Positions 8,491-17,520 of a stretch of 64,000 nucleotides of DNA are shown piece by piece. The translations under genes were made by a program, and so were the position numbers. Position 1 is the first letter of the stretch; each line of letters opens with the position of its first letter. The stretch spans positions 40,154 to 104,153 of the forward strand of contig NZ_JAGPXX010000021.1 of NCBI RefSeq assembly GCF_018070345.1. The letters run 5' to 3'. The notes beneath the pieces were generated by a model. The model was not told the origin of the DNA. It ran no database searches and worked only from the letters and a program-made list of their open reading frames with translations. The DNA comes from Streptomyces sp. F63 (GTDB lineage: Bacteria > Actinomycetota > Actinomycetes > Streptomycetales > Streptomycetaceae).

Positions 8491-8774
8491 GCGTGCGGCG
8501 GCCTACACGAGAGCTGGTCCAAGCGAGGGTCAGGTCTTCGAAGGGTGGTTCCGTCTTGTTGTGCTCCCCGTCTGCTCCGTCCTCCTGGCAGAAATCCACC
8601 TTCAGCCCGGAGGCGTCCTCCTGCCTGTACGTCGCCTCCGCGCCCGATGGCACGCTCCGGTTGCGGGAGAGCGACGAGCCGGAGGCCGTTCTCAGGATCA
8701 CCCCCGACACGCTCCGCGCACTCATCCGTGCGGTCAAGACGGGCGAGTTCGCGTTCGCGCCCGCGGAGACGTGA
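8487..8774 (+). CDS. DUF397 domain protein
   Basis: A 95-residue protein whose residues 34-90 form a complete DUF397 domain: WQKSTFSPEASSCLYVA, then PDGTLRLRESDEPE and LRALIRAVKTGEF. DUF397 proteins are small partners encoded beside XRE/DUF5753 regulators, as in the whiJ and abaA loci of Streptomyces, and influence development and antibiotic production. Here the regulator partner is reduced to a fragment just upstream, so this copy is an orphan. GTG 8487 overlaps the remnant's stop (GTGA). The first 33 residues do not match the domain, so the true start may be further in. Confidence 0.75.
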   Translation: MSVRRPTRELVQARVRSSKGGSVLLCSPSAPSSWQKSTFSPEASSCLYVASAPDGTLRLRESDEPEAVLRITPDTLRALIRAVKTGEFAFAPAET

Positions 8775-8822
8775 GCGGGCAGCGGCCCCTGCCCGTGGGC
8801 CGCGGGCGTCGGAGCGGGTGCG

Positions 8823-10031
8823 TCAGGCCGCCGCGTCCCGCGGATCGGCGGAGCTCCCGGTCCCGGAGGTGCGGACCGCCTGGAGCGCCACGGCGATGTG
8901 CGCCGCCGCGCGCGGATCGGACAGGGAGCGGCCCGTCAGCTCCTCGATGCGGCGCAGCCGGTAGCGGACGGTGTTGGGGTGGACGAAGAGCCGGCCGGCC
9001 GCCTCCCTGGCGGAGCCGGAGGTGGCGAACCAGTGCTCCAGGGTCTCCAGGAGGCGGGCGCGCTCCGCGGCCGGGAGGTCGAGCAGGGGCCGCAGCACGA
9101 CCTCCACCAGGTGGCCCGCCTCCGCCGGCGCGGCGGCGACGACCATGGCCAGCGGGTCGTCGTCGAACCGCGCGACCCCGGGGCCGGTGTGCCGCAGACC
9201 GGCCAGGGCCAGCCGCGCGAAGCGCAGGGCCTGCGGGGTGTCCCGCAGCGAGCCGAAGCAGGGGCTGATGCCCACGCGGGCGTTCCGGGCGCGCTTCAGG
9301 ACGCGCAGGAAGGTGTCTTCCGCGGCCGGTGAGGGGAGGGCGGCCAGCCCGATCTGCTGGTCGGGCAGCAGCCGCCAGGTCGACGGGAGCCGGGCCTGGC
9401 GCAGCGCGCTCTCGATGCCCGTCAGGGGTTCCTCGCCGGGCGCTTCGGCCACCGCCGCGGCGACCGCGTAGGGCCCGCGCTCGGGCAGGCCGAGCTCGCG
9501 GGCGGCGTCCCGCAGGGTGGTGCGGTCGGCGATGACGCCGGTGAACAGCGCCTCCGCCAGCGCGGAGCGCCGGGCCTGGCGCTGCGAGGTCAGCTCGGCG
9601 GTGGCCTCCCGGTGGGCCGTCGCGACCGTCTGGGCGTACAGGCCGAACAGGGCCCAGATCTCCGCCGACTGCGACACCAGTTCGGCGTCCGGGACGTCGG
9701 GGTGGGTGCGCGCCTCGGCGAGGATCTCCGACCACAGGAACGCGAAGCCGATCCGGTACGCGTGCAGGGTGTCCGCCAGCGGCATGCCCTGCTCGGCGCG
9801 GATCCGGCCGGTCTCCCGGGACGGGCTCGGGTCCGGGGCCGGGGCGTCCGCGCCGCGGAGGTGGTTCAGGATGAGGTCGACGTTGGCCTCACACGAATGG
9901 CGCAGCGAGTCGAAGGGGGTCAGCGACTCGTCCTTGTAGGCGTCGACCTGCGCGCGGATGCGCAGCGCCATCTGCTCGCCCAGCTCCGGAACCCGTGCGT
10001 GCAGCACGGCAGCCACGTCCGACAGGTCCAT
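8823..10031 (-). CDS. PucR/CdaR-type transcriptional regulator
   Basis: A 402-residue regulator. The N-terminal part (LHARVPELGEQMALRI...) is an all-helical sensor-like domain seen in actinobacterial PucR proteins. The middle is a degenerate GGDEF-like domain (ARNARVGISPCFGSLRDTPQALRFARLAL). The C-terminus is the PucR helix-turn-helix: LETLEHWFATSGSAREAAGRLFVHPNTVRYRLRRIEELTGRSL. It is transcribed away from an acyl-CoA synthetase gene. Regulators of this type commonly control an adjacent catabolic gene in response to its substrate, so fatty- or aryl-acid control is a fair inference. A perfect 16-bp palindrome lies 24 bases in front of the start. Confidence 0.9.
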   Translation of the reverse strand: MDLSDVAAVLHARVPELGEQMALRIRAQVDAYKDESLTPFDSLRHSCEANVDLILNHLRGADAPAPDPSPSRETGRIRAEQGMPLADTLHAYRIGFAFLWSEILAEARTHPDVPDAELVSQSAEIWALFGLYAQTVATAHREATAELTSQRQARRSALAEALFTGVIADRTTLRDAARELGLPERGPYAVAAAVAEAPGEEPLTGIESALRQARLPSTWRLLPDQQIGLAALPSPAAEDTFLRVLKRARNARVGISPCFGSLRDTPQALRFARLALAGLRHTGPGVARFDDDPLAMVVAAAPAEAGHLVEVVLRPLLDLPAAERARLLETLEHWFATSGSAREAAGRLFVHPNTVRYRLRRIEELTGRSLSDPRAAAHIAVALQAVRTSGTGSSADPRDAAA

Positions 10032-10054
10032 TTGCGCAGCTTAACGCCCTGGTC

Positions 10055-10070
10055 TTGTTCCCGGGAACAA
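10055..10070. promoter_or_regulatory. perfect palindrome TTGTTCCCGGGAACAA, likely operator
   Basis: A perfect 16-bp dyad in the 155-base region between the divergent PucR gene and acyl-CoA synthetase gene, placed at the PucR promoter. The PucR protein is the natural candidate to bind it. That is inference from position and symmetry. Confidence 0.5.
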
Positions 10071-10186
10071 ACTGTTGCGCGAGACACTGTCCCGCCGGCC
10101 ATAGGACCTCCTCCATCTGCGGCAGCACCATGACGTCCACGTGAACAGCGGATTTATTTCGGTGATGATGTGTGTGGAGGCAGACC

Positions 10187-11674
10187 ATGGCCAATCTGGC
10201 GGAGTTCCTGGTGGAGACGGCGCGGCGGCAGCCGGAGCGGCCCGCCCTGCGCCTGGGCGAGCAGGTCACCGGCTACGCGGAGCTGGACGAGCGCAGTGCC
10301 CGCGCCGCCGCGCTGCTGCGCGCCGAGGGCGTGAGGCCGGGGGACCGGGTCGCCCTGATGCTGCCCAATGTTCCGGAGTTCGTCGTCCTGTACTACGGCG
10401 CGCTGCGCGCCGGGGCGATCGTCGTACCGCTCAACCCGCTGCTGAAGACGCGCGAGACCGAGTTCCACCTGCGCGACTCCGGCGCGGTGCTGCTGTGCGA
10501 GTGGCACCAGGCGCCGGGCGAGGGCGCGCAGGGCGCGGCCGCCGCCGGAGTCCGGCACCTGGCGGTGGAACCCGTGGACTTCGCCGGCCGGCTGGCCGGT
10601 CACGAGCCCGCGCCCGGGGTGGCGGAGGCGGACGACGCCGACGTGGCGGTGCTGCTGTACACCTCCGGCACCACCGGCCGCCCCAAGGGCGCCGCCCTCA
10701 CCCACGGCAGCCTGCGGCACAACACCGAGGTCAACAAGGACTCCGTGCAGCGGATGACCGAGGACGACGTGGTGGTGGGCTGTCTGCCGCTGTTCCACAT
10801 CTTCGGGCAGGTCTGCACCATGAACGTGGCCGTCCTCAGCGGCGCCCTGCTCACCCTGATCCCCCGCTTCGACCCGCAGGCCGTCCTGGACGCCATCGCC
10901 CGTGACCGCGCCACGGTCTTCGAGGGCGTGCCGACCATGTACGCGGCGCTGCTCCAGCACCCCTCGGACGCGGACGTCTCCACGCTGCGGATGTGCATCT
11001 CCGGAGGGGCCTCGCTGCCGGTGGAGGTGCTGCACGGTTTCGAGCGGCGCTTCGGCTGCCCGGTGCTGGAGGGGTTCGGCATGTCCGAGACCAGCCCGGT
11101 CGTCACCTTCAACCACCCCGACCGGCCGCGCAAGGCGGGCTCCATCGGCACCCCGATCCAGGACGTGGAGGTACGCCTCCTGGACGAGAAGGGGCGGGAC
11201 GTGGCGCCCGGCGAGGTCGGCGAGATGGCCGTCCGCGGACCCAACGTGATGAAGGGCTACTGGAACCTCCCGGAGGAGACGGCGGCCGCCATCCCGGACG
11301 GTTGGCTGCGCACCGGAGACCTGGCCCGGCAGGACGAGGACGGCTACTTCTACGTCGTCGACCGCAAGAAGGACATGATCATCCGCGGTGGTTACAACGT
11401 CTACCCGCGCGAGATCGAGGAGGTGCTGCACGAGCACCCCGCCGTCGCGCTGGCCGCCGTGGTGCCGGTGGCGCACGCCCGGCTCGGCGAGGAGATCGGG
11501 GCGGCGGTGGTGCTGCGTCCGGGCGCGTCGGCCACGCCGGACGAGCTGCGGGAGTTCGTCCGGGACCGGGTGGCGGCATACAAGTACCCGCGCGAGGTGT
11601 GGATCACGGACGCGCTGCCGACCGGCCCCAGCGGCAAGATCCTCAAGCGGGAGATCACCGCACCGGCCGGATGA
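10187..11674 (+). CDS. long-chain-type acyl-CoA synthetase (AMP-binding)
   Basis: A 495-residue ANL-superfamily ligase that would activate a carboxylic acid to its CoA thioester through an acyl-adenylate. Visible motifs are the P-loop YTSGTTGRPKGA (about 165), GFGMSETSP, the hinge region TGDLARQDEDGYFYVVDRKKDMI and the C-terminal catalytic Lys in GPSGKILKRE. The pattern is that of FadD-like long-chain acid ligases; chain length cannot be read off. ATG 10187 follows GGAGG with 7-base spacing. The divergent PucR gene and the shared palindrome suggest substrate-responsive control. Confidence 0.92.
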   Translation: MANLAEFLVETARRQPERPALRLGEQVTGYAELDERSARAAALLRAEGVRPGDRVALMLPNVPEFVVLYYGALRAGAIVVPLNPLLKTRETEFHLRDSGAVLLCEWHQAPGEGAQGAAAAGVRHLAVEPVDFAGRLAGHEPAPGVAEADDADVAVLLYTSGTTGRPKGAALTHGSLRHNTEVNKDSVQRMTEDDVVVGCLPLFHIFGQVCTMNVAVLSGALLTLIPRFDPQAVLDAIARDRATVFEGVPTMYAALLQHPSDADVSTLRMCISGGASLPVEVLHGFERRFGCPVLEGFGMSETSPVVTFNHPDRPRKAGSIGTPIQDVEVRLLDEKGRDVAPGEVGEMAVRGPNVMKGYWNLPEETAAAIPDGWLRTGDLARQDEDGYFYVVDRKKDMIIRGGYNVYPREIEEVLHEHPAVALAAVVPVAHARLGEEIGAAVVLRPGASATPDELREFVRDRVAAYKYPREVWITDALPTGPSGKILKREITAPAG

Positions 11675-11906
11675 GCGGCTGCGGCGGGATGAGCCGCACC
11701 GCCGTGCGCGGCACCCGGCCGGGTGAGCGGCACCGGCCGGGCGCGCCCGGCCGGCGGGGCGGATCGCACCGCCGGGGGAGGAGCCGCGCCGGGCGTGCCG
11801 GAGCGGGAGCGTGCCGTCCGGTGCGCTCACCCGCGCTGCCGGCACGGGCCCCGACACGTGCGCCCCCGCCCCGGTCCTCGGCGGCACGGACAGCCGCGGC
11901 GGCCGG

Positions 11907-12728
11907 TCAGGCGCTCAGCGCCGCGCGGGCCGGGCGGGATGCGCGGGACGCGGCGCGGGACGCGTCGTAGCGGGTCAGGAGCAGGCGCGCCAGCCGCTCG
12001 TCCGGGCCGAGGACGCCGGCCAGGATGTCCGCGCCCGCCTCCCGGGCGCCCGCCGCGATGCGGTCCGGGAGGCGGCCCGGGGCGATGACGTACGGGGCCA
12101 CCGCCACCCGGCGGACGCCCTCCGCGCGCAGGGCGCGGACGGCGTCCGCCGTGCGGGGGAGGGAAGCGGAGGCGAACGCAGGCCGCACGGCGCACCAACC
12201 GGTGCGCCGCCACTCCCGCGCGGTTTCCGCGATCACTGCGATCGCCTCCGGGTCCGAGGAGCCCGCCGAGGCCAGGACGACTCCGGTCGACGCGCGGTCG
12301 TCCGGGTCCAGTCCGGCTTCGTACAGGCGCTGTTCGAGGGTGTGGAGGAGCAGCGGGGAGGGGCCGAGCACGTCCGCCTGGGTGAGCGTCAGGCGGGGCA
12401 GCCGGGCGCGGGCCTCGCCGAGCACCCGCGGGATGTCGGACGTGGCGTGGAAGGCCCGGGTCAGCAGGAGCGGGAGGGCGATCACCTCCCGGATGCCCTC
12501 CGCCGCCAGCCGGTCCAGCAGCCGCGGCACGCTCGGGGCGCAGAAGTCCAGGTAGCCGGTCTCGACGCGCAGGCCCGGGCGGAGGGCGCGGACGCGTTCG
12601 GCGAGCGCGGTGACCGTCGCGGCGTGGCGCGGGTCGCGGCTGCCGTGGGCGGTGATCAGGAGCACGGGAGCGGCGGGCGCGGTGCGCGCGGCGCGGGCGG
12701 TGCGCGGGCGGTGCGGCTGTGGGGTCAT
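11907..12728 (-). CDS. sirohydrochlorin chelatase (CbiX/SirB type)
   Basis: A 273-residue protein with two tandem CbiX-like halves. The first begins LLITAHGSRDPRH, where His and the following residues form the metal-insertion site. The second begins GVVLASAGSSDPEA and has APYVIAPGRLPDRI. Such enzymes insert Fe2+ into sirohydrochlorin to give siroheme. Being the last gene of the sulfur operon, it most likely supplies siroheme for the sulfite reductase encoded at the operon's other end. The first 20 residues are Ala/Arg/Pro-rich and dispensable-looking. The ABC permease gene ends 16 bases upstream. A cobalt chelatase role is possible but less likely here. Confidence 0.88.
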   Translation of the reverse strand: MTPQPHRPRTARAARTAPAAPVLLITAHGSRDPRHAATVTALAERVRALRPGLRVETGYLDFCAPSVPRLLDRLAAEGIREVIALPLLLTRAFHATSDIPRVLGEARARLPRLTLTQADVLGPSPLLLHTLEQRLYEAGLDPDDRASTGVVLASAGSSDPEAIAVIAETAREWRRTGWCAVRPAFASASLPRTADAVRALRAEGVRRVAVAPYVIAPGRLPDRIAAGAREAGADILAGVLGPDERLARLLLTRYDASRAASRASRPARAALSA

Positions 12729-12744
12729 GGTGGCGGGGTTCCGT

Positions 12745-13707
12745 TCAGCGGGCGCCGGCGATCAGGCCGCGGCTGCGCAGCACGCGGCGTTCGACGGGCG
12801 CGAAGACGAGCAGTTCGATGCCGATGCCGACGACGAGGATGAGGGTGATGGCGCCGAGCACCAGCGGCATGTCCTGGTAGACCCGCCCGGTCTCCAGCAA
12901 CTGGCCCAGTCCGACGCCCAGCTCCGGTGACTTGGCGATCAGTTCGGCCGCCATCAGCGCGCGCCAGGAGAACGCCCAGCCCTGTTTGAGGCCGGAGATG
13001 TAGCCGGGCATCGCGGCGGGCAGCAGGACGTGCCGGACGCCCCTGAGCCCGGTGGCGCCGATGACCTGCCCGGCCCGCAGATACAGCGGCGGGATCCGGT
13101 CCACGCCCGCGACCAGGCCGCTCGCGATCGACGGGACGGCACCCAGCAGCACCACTGTGTAGATCGTGGCGTCCGAGAGGCCGAACCAGATGATGGCCGC
13201 GGGCACCCAGGCCACCGACGGCAGCGACTGCAGCCCGGACAGGATCGGGCCGAGCGCCGCCCGTACCGGCTTCACCCGGGCGACGAGCAGGCCCAGCGGG
13301 GTGCCGATGGCCAGTGAGGCGGCGAAGCCCAGCGCGCCCCGGGAGACGCTGTTCCACACCACGCCGAGGATCGTGCCCTTGTACCACTCCTCGGCCAGGG
13401 CGTTCCAGACGTCCAGCGGGCCGGGCAGCTGGTAGTGCGGCTTGATCTCCAGGGCGTACGCGAGCTGCCACAGCGCCAGCACGGTCACGATCGCGACGAC
13501 CGGCGGCAGCACCTTGCCGAGCAGCAGCCGGCCGAGCGGCACCCGGGACGCGGTGTGCGTCTCCAGGGCGTCGAGCCCGGCCTCCAGCCCCTCCAGGTCG
13601 TTGGCGGAGCTGTTCGGGGAGCCGTTCCCGGTGGCGGAGGAGGGCGACGGGGACGAAGCGTCACCCCCGGTGCCGTCCGCGCCGCCCCGGGTGTCAGTGC
13701 TGGCCAT
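12745..13707 (-). CDS. ABC transporter permease, sulfonate/nitrate type
   Basis: A 320-residue permease with about six membrane segments from residue 65 on, after a 55-residue hydrophilic Ser/Gly-rich N-terminus. The cytoplasmic EAA loop that contacts the ATPase is visible as LRAGQVIGATGLRGVRHVLLPAAMPGYISGL. The pattern SWRALMAAELI belongs to the SsuC/TauC/NrtB group that imports sulfonates, taurine or nitrate. Its start overlaps the ATPase gene's stop by 14 bases, which indicates coupled translation. Position in the cys operon points to a sulfur-containing substrate. Confidence 0.92.
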   Translation of the reverse strand: MASTDTRGGADGTGGDASSPSPSSATGNGSPNSSANDLEGLEAGLDALETHTASRVPLGRLLLGKVLPPVVAIVTVLALWQLAYALEIKPHYQLPGPLDVWNALAEEWYKGTILGVVWNSVSRGALGFAASLAIGTPLGLLVARVKPVRAALGPILSGLQSLPSVAWVPAAIIWFGLSDATIYTVVLLGAVPSIASGLVAGVDRIPPLYLRAGQVIGATGLRGVRHVLLPAAMPGYISGLKQGWAFSWRALMAAELIAKSPELGVGLGQLLETGRVYQDMPLVLGAITLILVVGIGIELLVFAPVERRVLRSRGLIAGAR

Positions 13708-14482
13708 GCCGGCGGATCTCCCCCCGCAGCTGTTCGGTGATCTCCACGGAGAGCCGGGCCACGCCCGCGTCCTCGATCCGGCGCGGCTGCGGGATGTCCA
13801 CCCGCCACTCCCGGGCGATCCGGCCGGGGCGGGAGGACAGCAGCACCACGCGCTGTGCGAGCCGCACCGCCTCGCGCACGTTGTGGGTGACGAAGAGGAC
13901 GGAAAGGTTCGTCTCGGTCCAGATCCGGGTCAGCTCCTCGTGCAGCACATCGCGGGTGATGGCGTCGAGGGCCGCGAACGGCTCGTCCATCAGCAGCAGA
14001 TTGCTGTCCTGCGCCAGCGCCCGGGCCAGCGCCACCCGCTGCCGCATGCCGCCGGAGAGCTCGTGCACCCGCTTGCCGTACGCGCCCCGCAGCCGGACCA
14101 GCTCCAGCAGCCGCTCGGCCTCCGGGCGGCGGTCCGCCTTGGGCACACCCCGCAGGCGCAGGGCCAGTTCGATGTTGCGTCCGGCGGTGAGCCACGGGAA
14201 CAGGGCGTGCTCCTGGAACATCAGGGCGGGCCGGCCGTGCGGGACGCCGATCTCCCCGGAGGTGGGCCGGTCGAGGCCCGCCACCAGGTTGAGCAGCGTG
14301 GACTTCCCGCAGCCCGACGCGCCCAGCAGACAGACGAACTCGCCGTTCGCCACATCGAGACTGATGTCGTCCAGGACCGGCTGGCGGCCGCCGCCGCGGC
14401 CGAACGACTTGGACACGTGATCGAGCCGTACTGCGTGGTCGGCCGGGGCCTCGGTGTGCGGCGCGAGGAGTGCGGTGGCCAT
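13694..14482 (-). CDS. ABC transporter ATP-binding protein, sulfonate/nitrate type
   Basis: A 262-residue ATPase with Walker A GASGCGKST (54-62), Q-loop in LMFQEHALFPW, signature LSGGMRQR, Walker B LLLMDEPFAALD and switch His in FVTHN. The short form and the DVLHEELTRIW segment match SsuB/TauB. The start is ATG 14482, which drops a low-complexity upstream extension. It works with the permease at 12745 and the binding protein at 14656. Confidence 0.92.
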   Translation of the reverse strand: MATALLAPHTEAPADHAVRLDHVSKSFGRGGGRQPVLDDISLDVANGEFVCLLGASGCGKSTLLNLVAGLDRPTSGEIGVPHGRPALMFQEHALFPWLTAGRNIELALRLRGVPKADRRPEAERLLELVRLRGAYGKRVHELSGGMRQRVALARALAQDSNLLLMDEPFAALDAITRDVLHEELTRIWTETNLSVLFVTHNVREAVRLAQRVVLLSSRPGRIAREWRVDIPQPRRIEDAGVARLSVEITEQLRGEIRRHGQH

Positions 14483-14574
14483 CGGTGTCACCTCCGGGGG
14501 ACGGGTTCGTCGCTGCGGTGGGTGGTGCTGCGGCGGCCGGTGCTGCGGTGGACCGCGCCGCTGTCGGCGGTTCG

Positions 14575-14610
14575 GGGCTGAGCGGGCTGAGCGGGCTGAG
14601 CGGGCTGAGC
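14575..14610. repeat. 9-bp tandem repeat, 4 copies
   Basis: Four perfect copies of GGGCTGAGC lie in the 173-base gap between the ABC binding-protein gene and the ATPase gene, inside the sulfur operon. No function is visible. Confidence 0.85.
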
Positions 14611-14655
14611 GGGCCGTGCGGGCCGGCCGGCTGTGGCGGTGCGGGCCCGGGCCGC

Positions 14656-15822
14656 TCAGCCGGTGCCCAGGCCGGCGGCGGAGACCTTCCGCGCGCCCCG
14701 TTCCGCCAGCACCTTGTTGAGGAGCCTCAGGTCGCAGAGGCCGCGCAGCTCGGGCTTCTCCAGCAGCCCGGCCCGCACGGCGTGGCCGGCCTGGCGGACG
14801 AGGGTGGCGGCGAGCGGGTCGTCGAGCACCTCGATGTGCTCGAACGCCGGGTCGAGCACCGCGGGCGGCAGAGCCTGGCCGCCCTGCCGCTCCAGCGCGG
14901 TGTTGAGCGCGGCCTTGGCCTCCTCCGGATGGCTCCTGATCCAGGCGTTGGTCCTCACCGAGCCGCGCAGCGCGGCCTCCACCGCCTCCGGGTGCTCCGT
15001 GAGGAACCGCTGCGAGACGACCATGGTGGTGATGGCGTGCCGGCCGTCCTCCCACAGTTCCCGCTCGTCCAGCAGCACCCGGCCGCCCCGGGCGGCGAGC
15101 TGGGACGCGGTCGGCTCCGGCACCCACGCGGCGTCCACGTCACCGCGCCGGAAGAAGGCCGGGGTCTCCTTGGTGTCGATGCGGACCACGGTGACCTCGC
15201 CCTCGCCGCTGTCCGGGTCGACCCGGTAGCCCTTCCGGGTCAGGTAGTTGAGCAGGGCGACGTCCTGGGTGTTGCCGAGCTGCGGGGTGGCGATCCGCTT
15301 GCCGCGCAGGTCGCCGAGGCCGCTCACCCGGCCGGGGTGCGCGACGAGGGAGACCCCGCCGGAGGCCGAGCCGGAGATGATCCGGAGGTTCCGGCCGCCG
15401 GACCTGGTGTAGCCGTTGACGGCGGGCGAGGGGCCGAGCCAGGCGATGTCCACGGATCCCGCGTTGAGCGCCTCGACGGCGGACGGGCCGGCGCCGAACA
15501 CCTGCGAGGTCACCCTCGTCCCGCCCAGCTCCTTCTGGAAGAAGCCCTCCCGGTCGCCGACGAGCGCGGTGGCGTGGGTGACGTTGGCGAAGTAGCCGAG
15601 CCGGATCTCCTCCAGCCCGCCGGTGCGCTCACCGTGCGGCCGCACCTTCGCGACGCCGCCGGCCTCGGCCCGGGAGCCGTAGCCGCAGGCCCCGAGCGCG
15701 ACGGTCATCAGCGCGGCGAGCGCGGCGGCGACGGCCGCGGTGGCGTACCGGTGCCGGGGACGCTGCCGCCGGCGGGTGCGGCGGCGCGGCCCCCGGGCCG
15801 GGGCGGGGCGGTCGGCAGGCAC
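14656..15822 (-). CDS. sulfonate-type ABC transporter substrate-binding lipoprotein
   Basis: A 388-residue lipoprotein precursor. An Arg-rich start (twin-Arg-like runs around residues 10-22) leads to a hydrophobic core and the lipobox ALGAC, followed by GYGS. The mature part opens with EEIRLGYFANVTHATALVG and contains FGAGPSAVEALNAGSVDIAWLGPSPAV, typical of the SsuA/TauA/NrtA-like family. GTG 15822 follows GAGAGGAA. It would deliver its ligand to the permease and ATPase encoded just downstream. An aliphatic sulfonate or sulfate ester is the likely ligand because the genes follow cysDN. Confidence 0.88.
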   Translation of the reverse strand: MPADRPAPARGPRRRTRRRQRPRHRYATAAVAAALAALMTVALGACGYGSRAEAGGVAKVRPHGERTGGLEEIRLGYFANVTHATALVGDREGFFQKELGGTRVTSQVFGAGPSAVEALNAGSVDIAWLGPSPAVNGYTRSGGRNLRIISGSASGGVSLVAHPGRVSGLGDLRGKRIATPQLGNTQDVALLNYLTRKGYRVDPDSGEGEVTVVRIDTKETPAFFRRGDVDAAWVPEPTASQLAARGGRVLLDERELWEDGRHAITTMVVSQRFLTEHPEAVEAALRGSVRTNAWIRSHPEEAKAALNTALERQGGQALPPAVLDPAFEHIEVLDDPLAATLVRQAGHAVRAGLLEKPELRGLCDLRLLNKVLAERGARKVSAAGLGTG

Positions 15823-16072
15823 GGGAGGGGTTCCTCTCGGTGGGCGGCCGGGCTCGGCGCGGGGTGGCGGTGCGCCCGGCGGGGCGGCGGAAACGGACGG
15901 TGCGGTGCGGCGCGGAACGGGACGGCGCGGTGCGCGGGGGCGGCCGCTCAGCCGCGGGCACATCGCCCGACGCCGCCCTCGCCGCTGCCGAGGGCGCCGC
16001 TGCCGATCCGGCCGCCCTCCTTGGCGAAGGTCGACCAGCTCTCGGTGGCGGGGCGGGTCGCGGTGGCCACGG

Positions 16073-17518
16073 TCAGAAGTCCCATCCGCCGTCGCCCGCC
16101 GCGCCGTCCGCGGCCCGTGCCGCCCGCGCGGCGGCGTGCGCGGCGGCGTGCGCGGACTCGGGGAACGCGTCGCCCGCCATGCCCGCCGTCAGCGTCGTGC
16201 CGTCCGCCGGGTCGATCAGGAGGAACGATCCGGTGCGGCGCGAGTCGGCGTAGGCGTCGAGGGCGAGCGGCTCGGAGGTGCGCAGCACGATCCGGCCGAT
16301 GTCGTTGGCCGCCAGCTCGCCGGGCGCCGGGTGCCGCGCGAGGCCGCCGTGCTCGTCGGGCTCGCCGAGCGCCAGCCGGGACGGGATGTCCTTGACGATC
16401 GCCTTGACGGTGCGGGTGGTGTGCTTGAGCAGCACCCGGTCGCCGACGGCCAGCGGCCGGTCGTGCAGATGGCAGACGGTCGCCTCGACGTCCCGGGTGA
16501 CGGCCGGGGCGGTCGCGGTGGTGACGATGATGTCGCCGCGCGAGATGTCGAGGTCGTCGGCGAGGAGGACGGTGACGGACTGCGGGGACCAGGCCGCGTC
16601 CGCGTTCTCCCCGAGCGCGTCGATGGCCGTGACGGTGCTGGTGCGGCCGGAGGGCAGCACGGTCACCGGATCGCCCACCCGCAGCACGCCGGACGCCAGC
16701 TGGCCCGCGTAGCCCCGGTAGTCGGGGTGCCCGGCGGTCTGCGGGCGGATGACGTACTGGACGGGGAAGCGCACCGGGTCGCCGGACGGGTCGTCGGTGA
16801 CGGGCACCGTCTCCAGGTGCTCCAGGACGGTCGGGCCGCCGTACCAGTCCATGGTGGCGGAGGGTGTCACCACGTTGTCACCGGCCAGGGCGGAGATCGG
16901 GATCGCGGTGATCTCCGGGACGCCGAGCGCGGCGGCGTAGGCCGTGAACTCCTCGGCGATCCGGGCGAAGACGGACTCCTCGTAGCCGACGAGGTCCATC
17001 TTGTTGACGGCGAGGACGACGTGCGGCACGCGCAGCAGCGCGGCCACGGCCGCGTGCCGGCGGGTCTGCTCCACCACGCCGTTGCGGGCGTCGACGAGGA
17101 CGACGGCCAGCTCGGCCGTGGACGCCCCGGTGACCATGTTGCGCGTGTACTGCACATGGCCGGGGGTGTCGGCGAGGATGAACCGGCGGCGCGGGGTGGC
17201 GAAGTAGCGGTAGGCCACGTCGATGGTGATGCCCTGCTCGCGCTCCGCCCGCAGCCCGTCCGTCAGCAGGGCGAGGTCGGGGGCCTCCTGGCCGCGGCTG
17301 CGGGAAGCGTGCTCAACGGCCTCCAGCTGGTCGGCCAGGACGGACTTGGAGTCGTGCAGGAGCCGGCCCACCAGGGTGGACTTGCCGTCGTCGACGCTGC
17401 CGGCGGTGGCGAACCGCAGCAGGGTGGCGGCCTCGCCGGCGGCGGCCGGCCCCGCCTCGGCGGCCGCGGGGTCGGCGGTGGCGGGTGTGCCGGTGGCGGG
17501 CGTGTCGGTGCTGCTCAT
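16073..17518 (-). CDS. cysN: sulfate adenylyltransferase subunit 1 (GTPase)
   Basis: A 481-residue EF-Tu-like GTPase: P-loop GSVDDGKS (40-47), effector segment EREQGITIDVAYRYF, G3 DTPGH (117-121) and G4 NKMD (172-175), followed by two beta-barrel domains. CysN couples GTP hydrolysis to formation of adenylyl sulfate (APS) by CysD. Only the GTPase is present; there is no fused APS kinase domain as in some NodQ/CysNC proteins. It begins 2 bases after the cysD stop, so the two are translated together. The first 30 residues are an Ala/Thr-rich extension. Confidence 0.96.
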   Translation of the reverse strand: MSSTDTPATGTPATADPAAAEAGPAAAGEAATLLRFATAGSVDDGKSTLVGRLLHDSKSVLADQLEAVEHASRSRGQEAPDLALLTDGLRAEREQGITIDVAYRYFATPRRRFILADTPGHVQYTRNMVTGASTAELAVVLVDARNGVVEQTRRHAAVAALLRVPHVVLAVNKMDLVGYEESVFARIAEEFTAYAAALGVPEITAIPISALAGDNVVTPSATMDWYGGPTVLEHLETVPVTDDPSGDPVRFPVQYVIRPQTAGHPDYRGYAGQLASGVLRVGDPVTVLPSGRTSTVTAIDALGENADAAWSPQSVTVLLADDLDISRGDIIVTTATAPAVTRDVEATVCHLHDRPLAVGDRVLLKHTTRTVKAIVKDIPSRLALGEPDEHGGLARHPAPGELAANDIGRIVLRTSEPLALDAYADSRRTGSFLLIDPADGTTLTAGMAGDAFPESAHAAAHAAARAARAADGAAGDGGWDF

Positions 17519-17520
17519 GG

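Noticed and set aside
15948..16070. 40-codon frame (GTG 16070) on the minus strand after cysN
   Set aside because: It begins just past the cysN stop but has a weak ribosome site, Gly-rich composition and no known relative.
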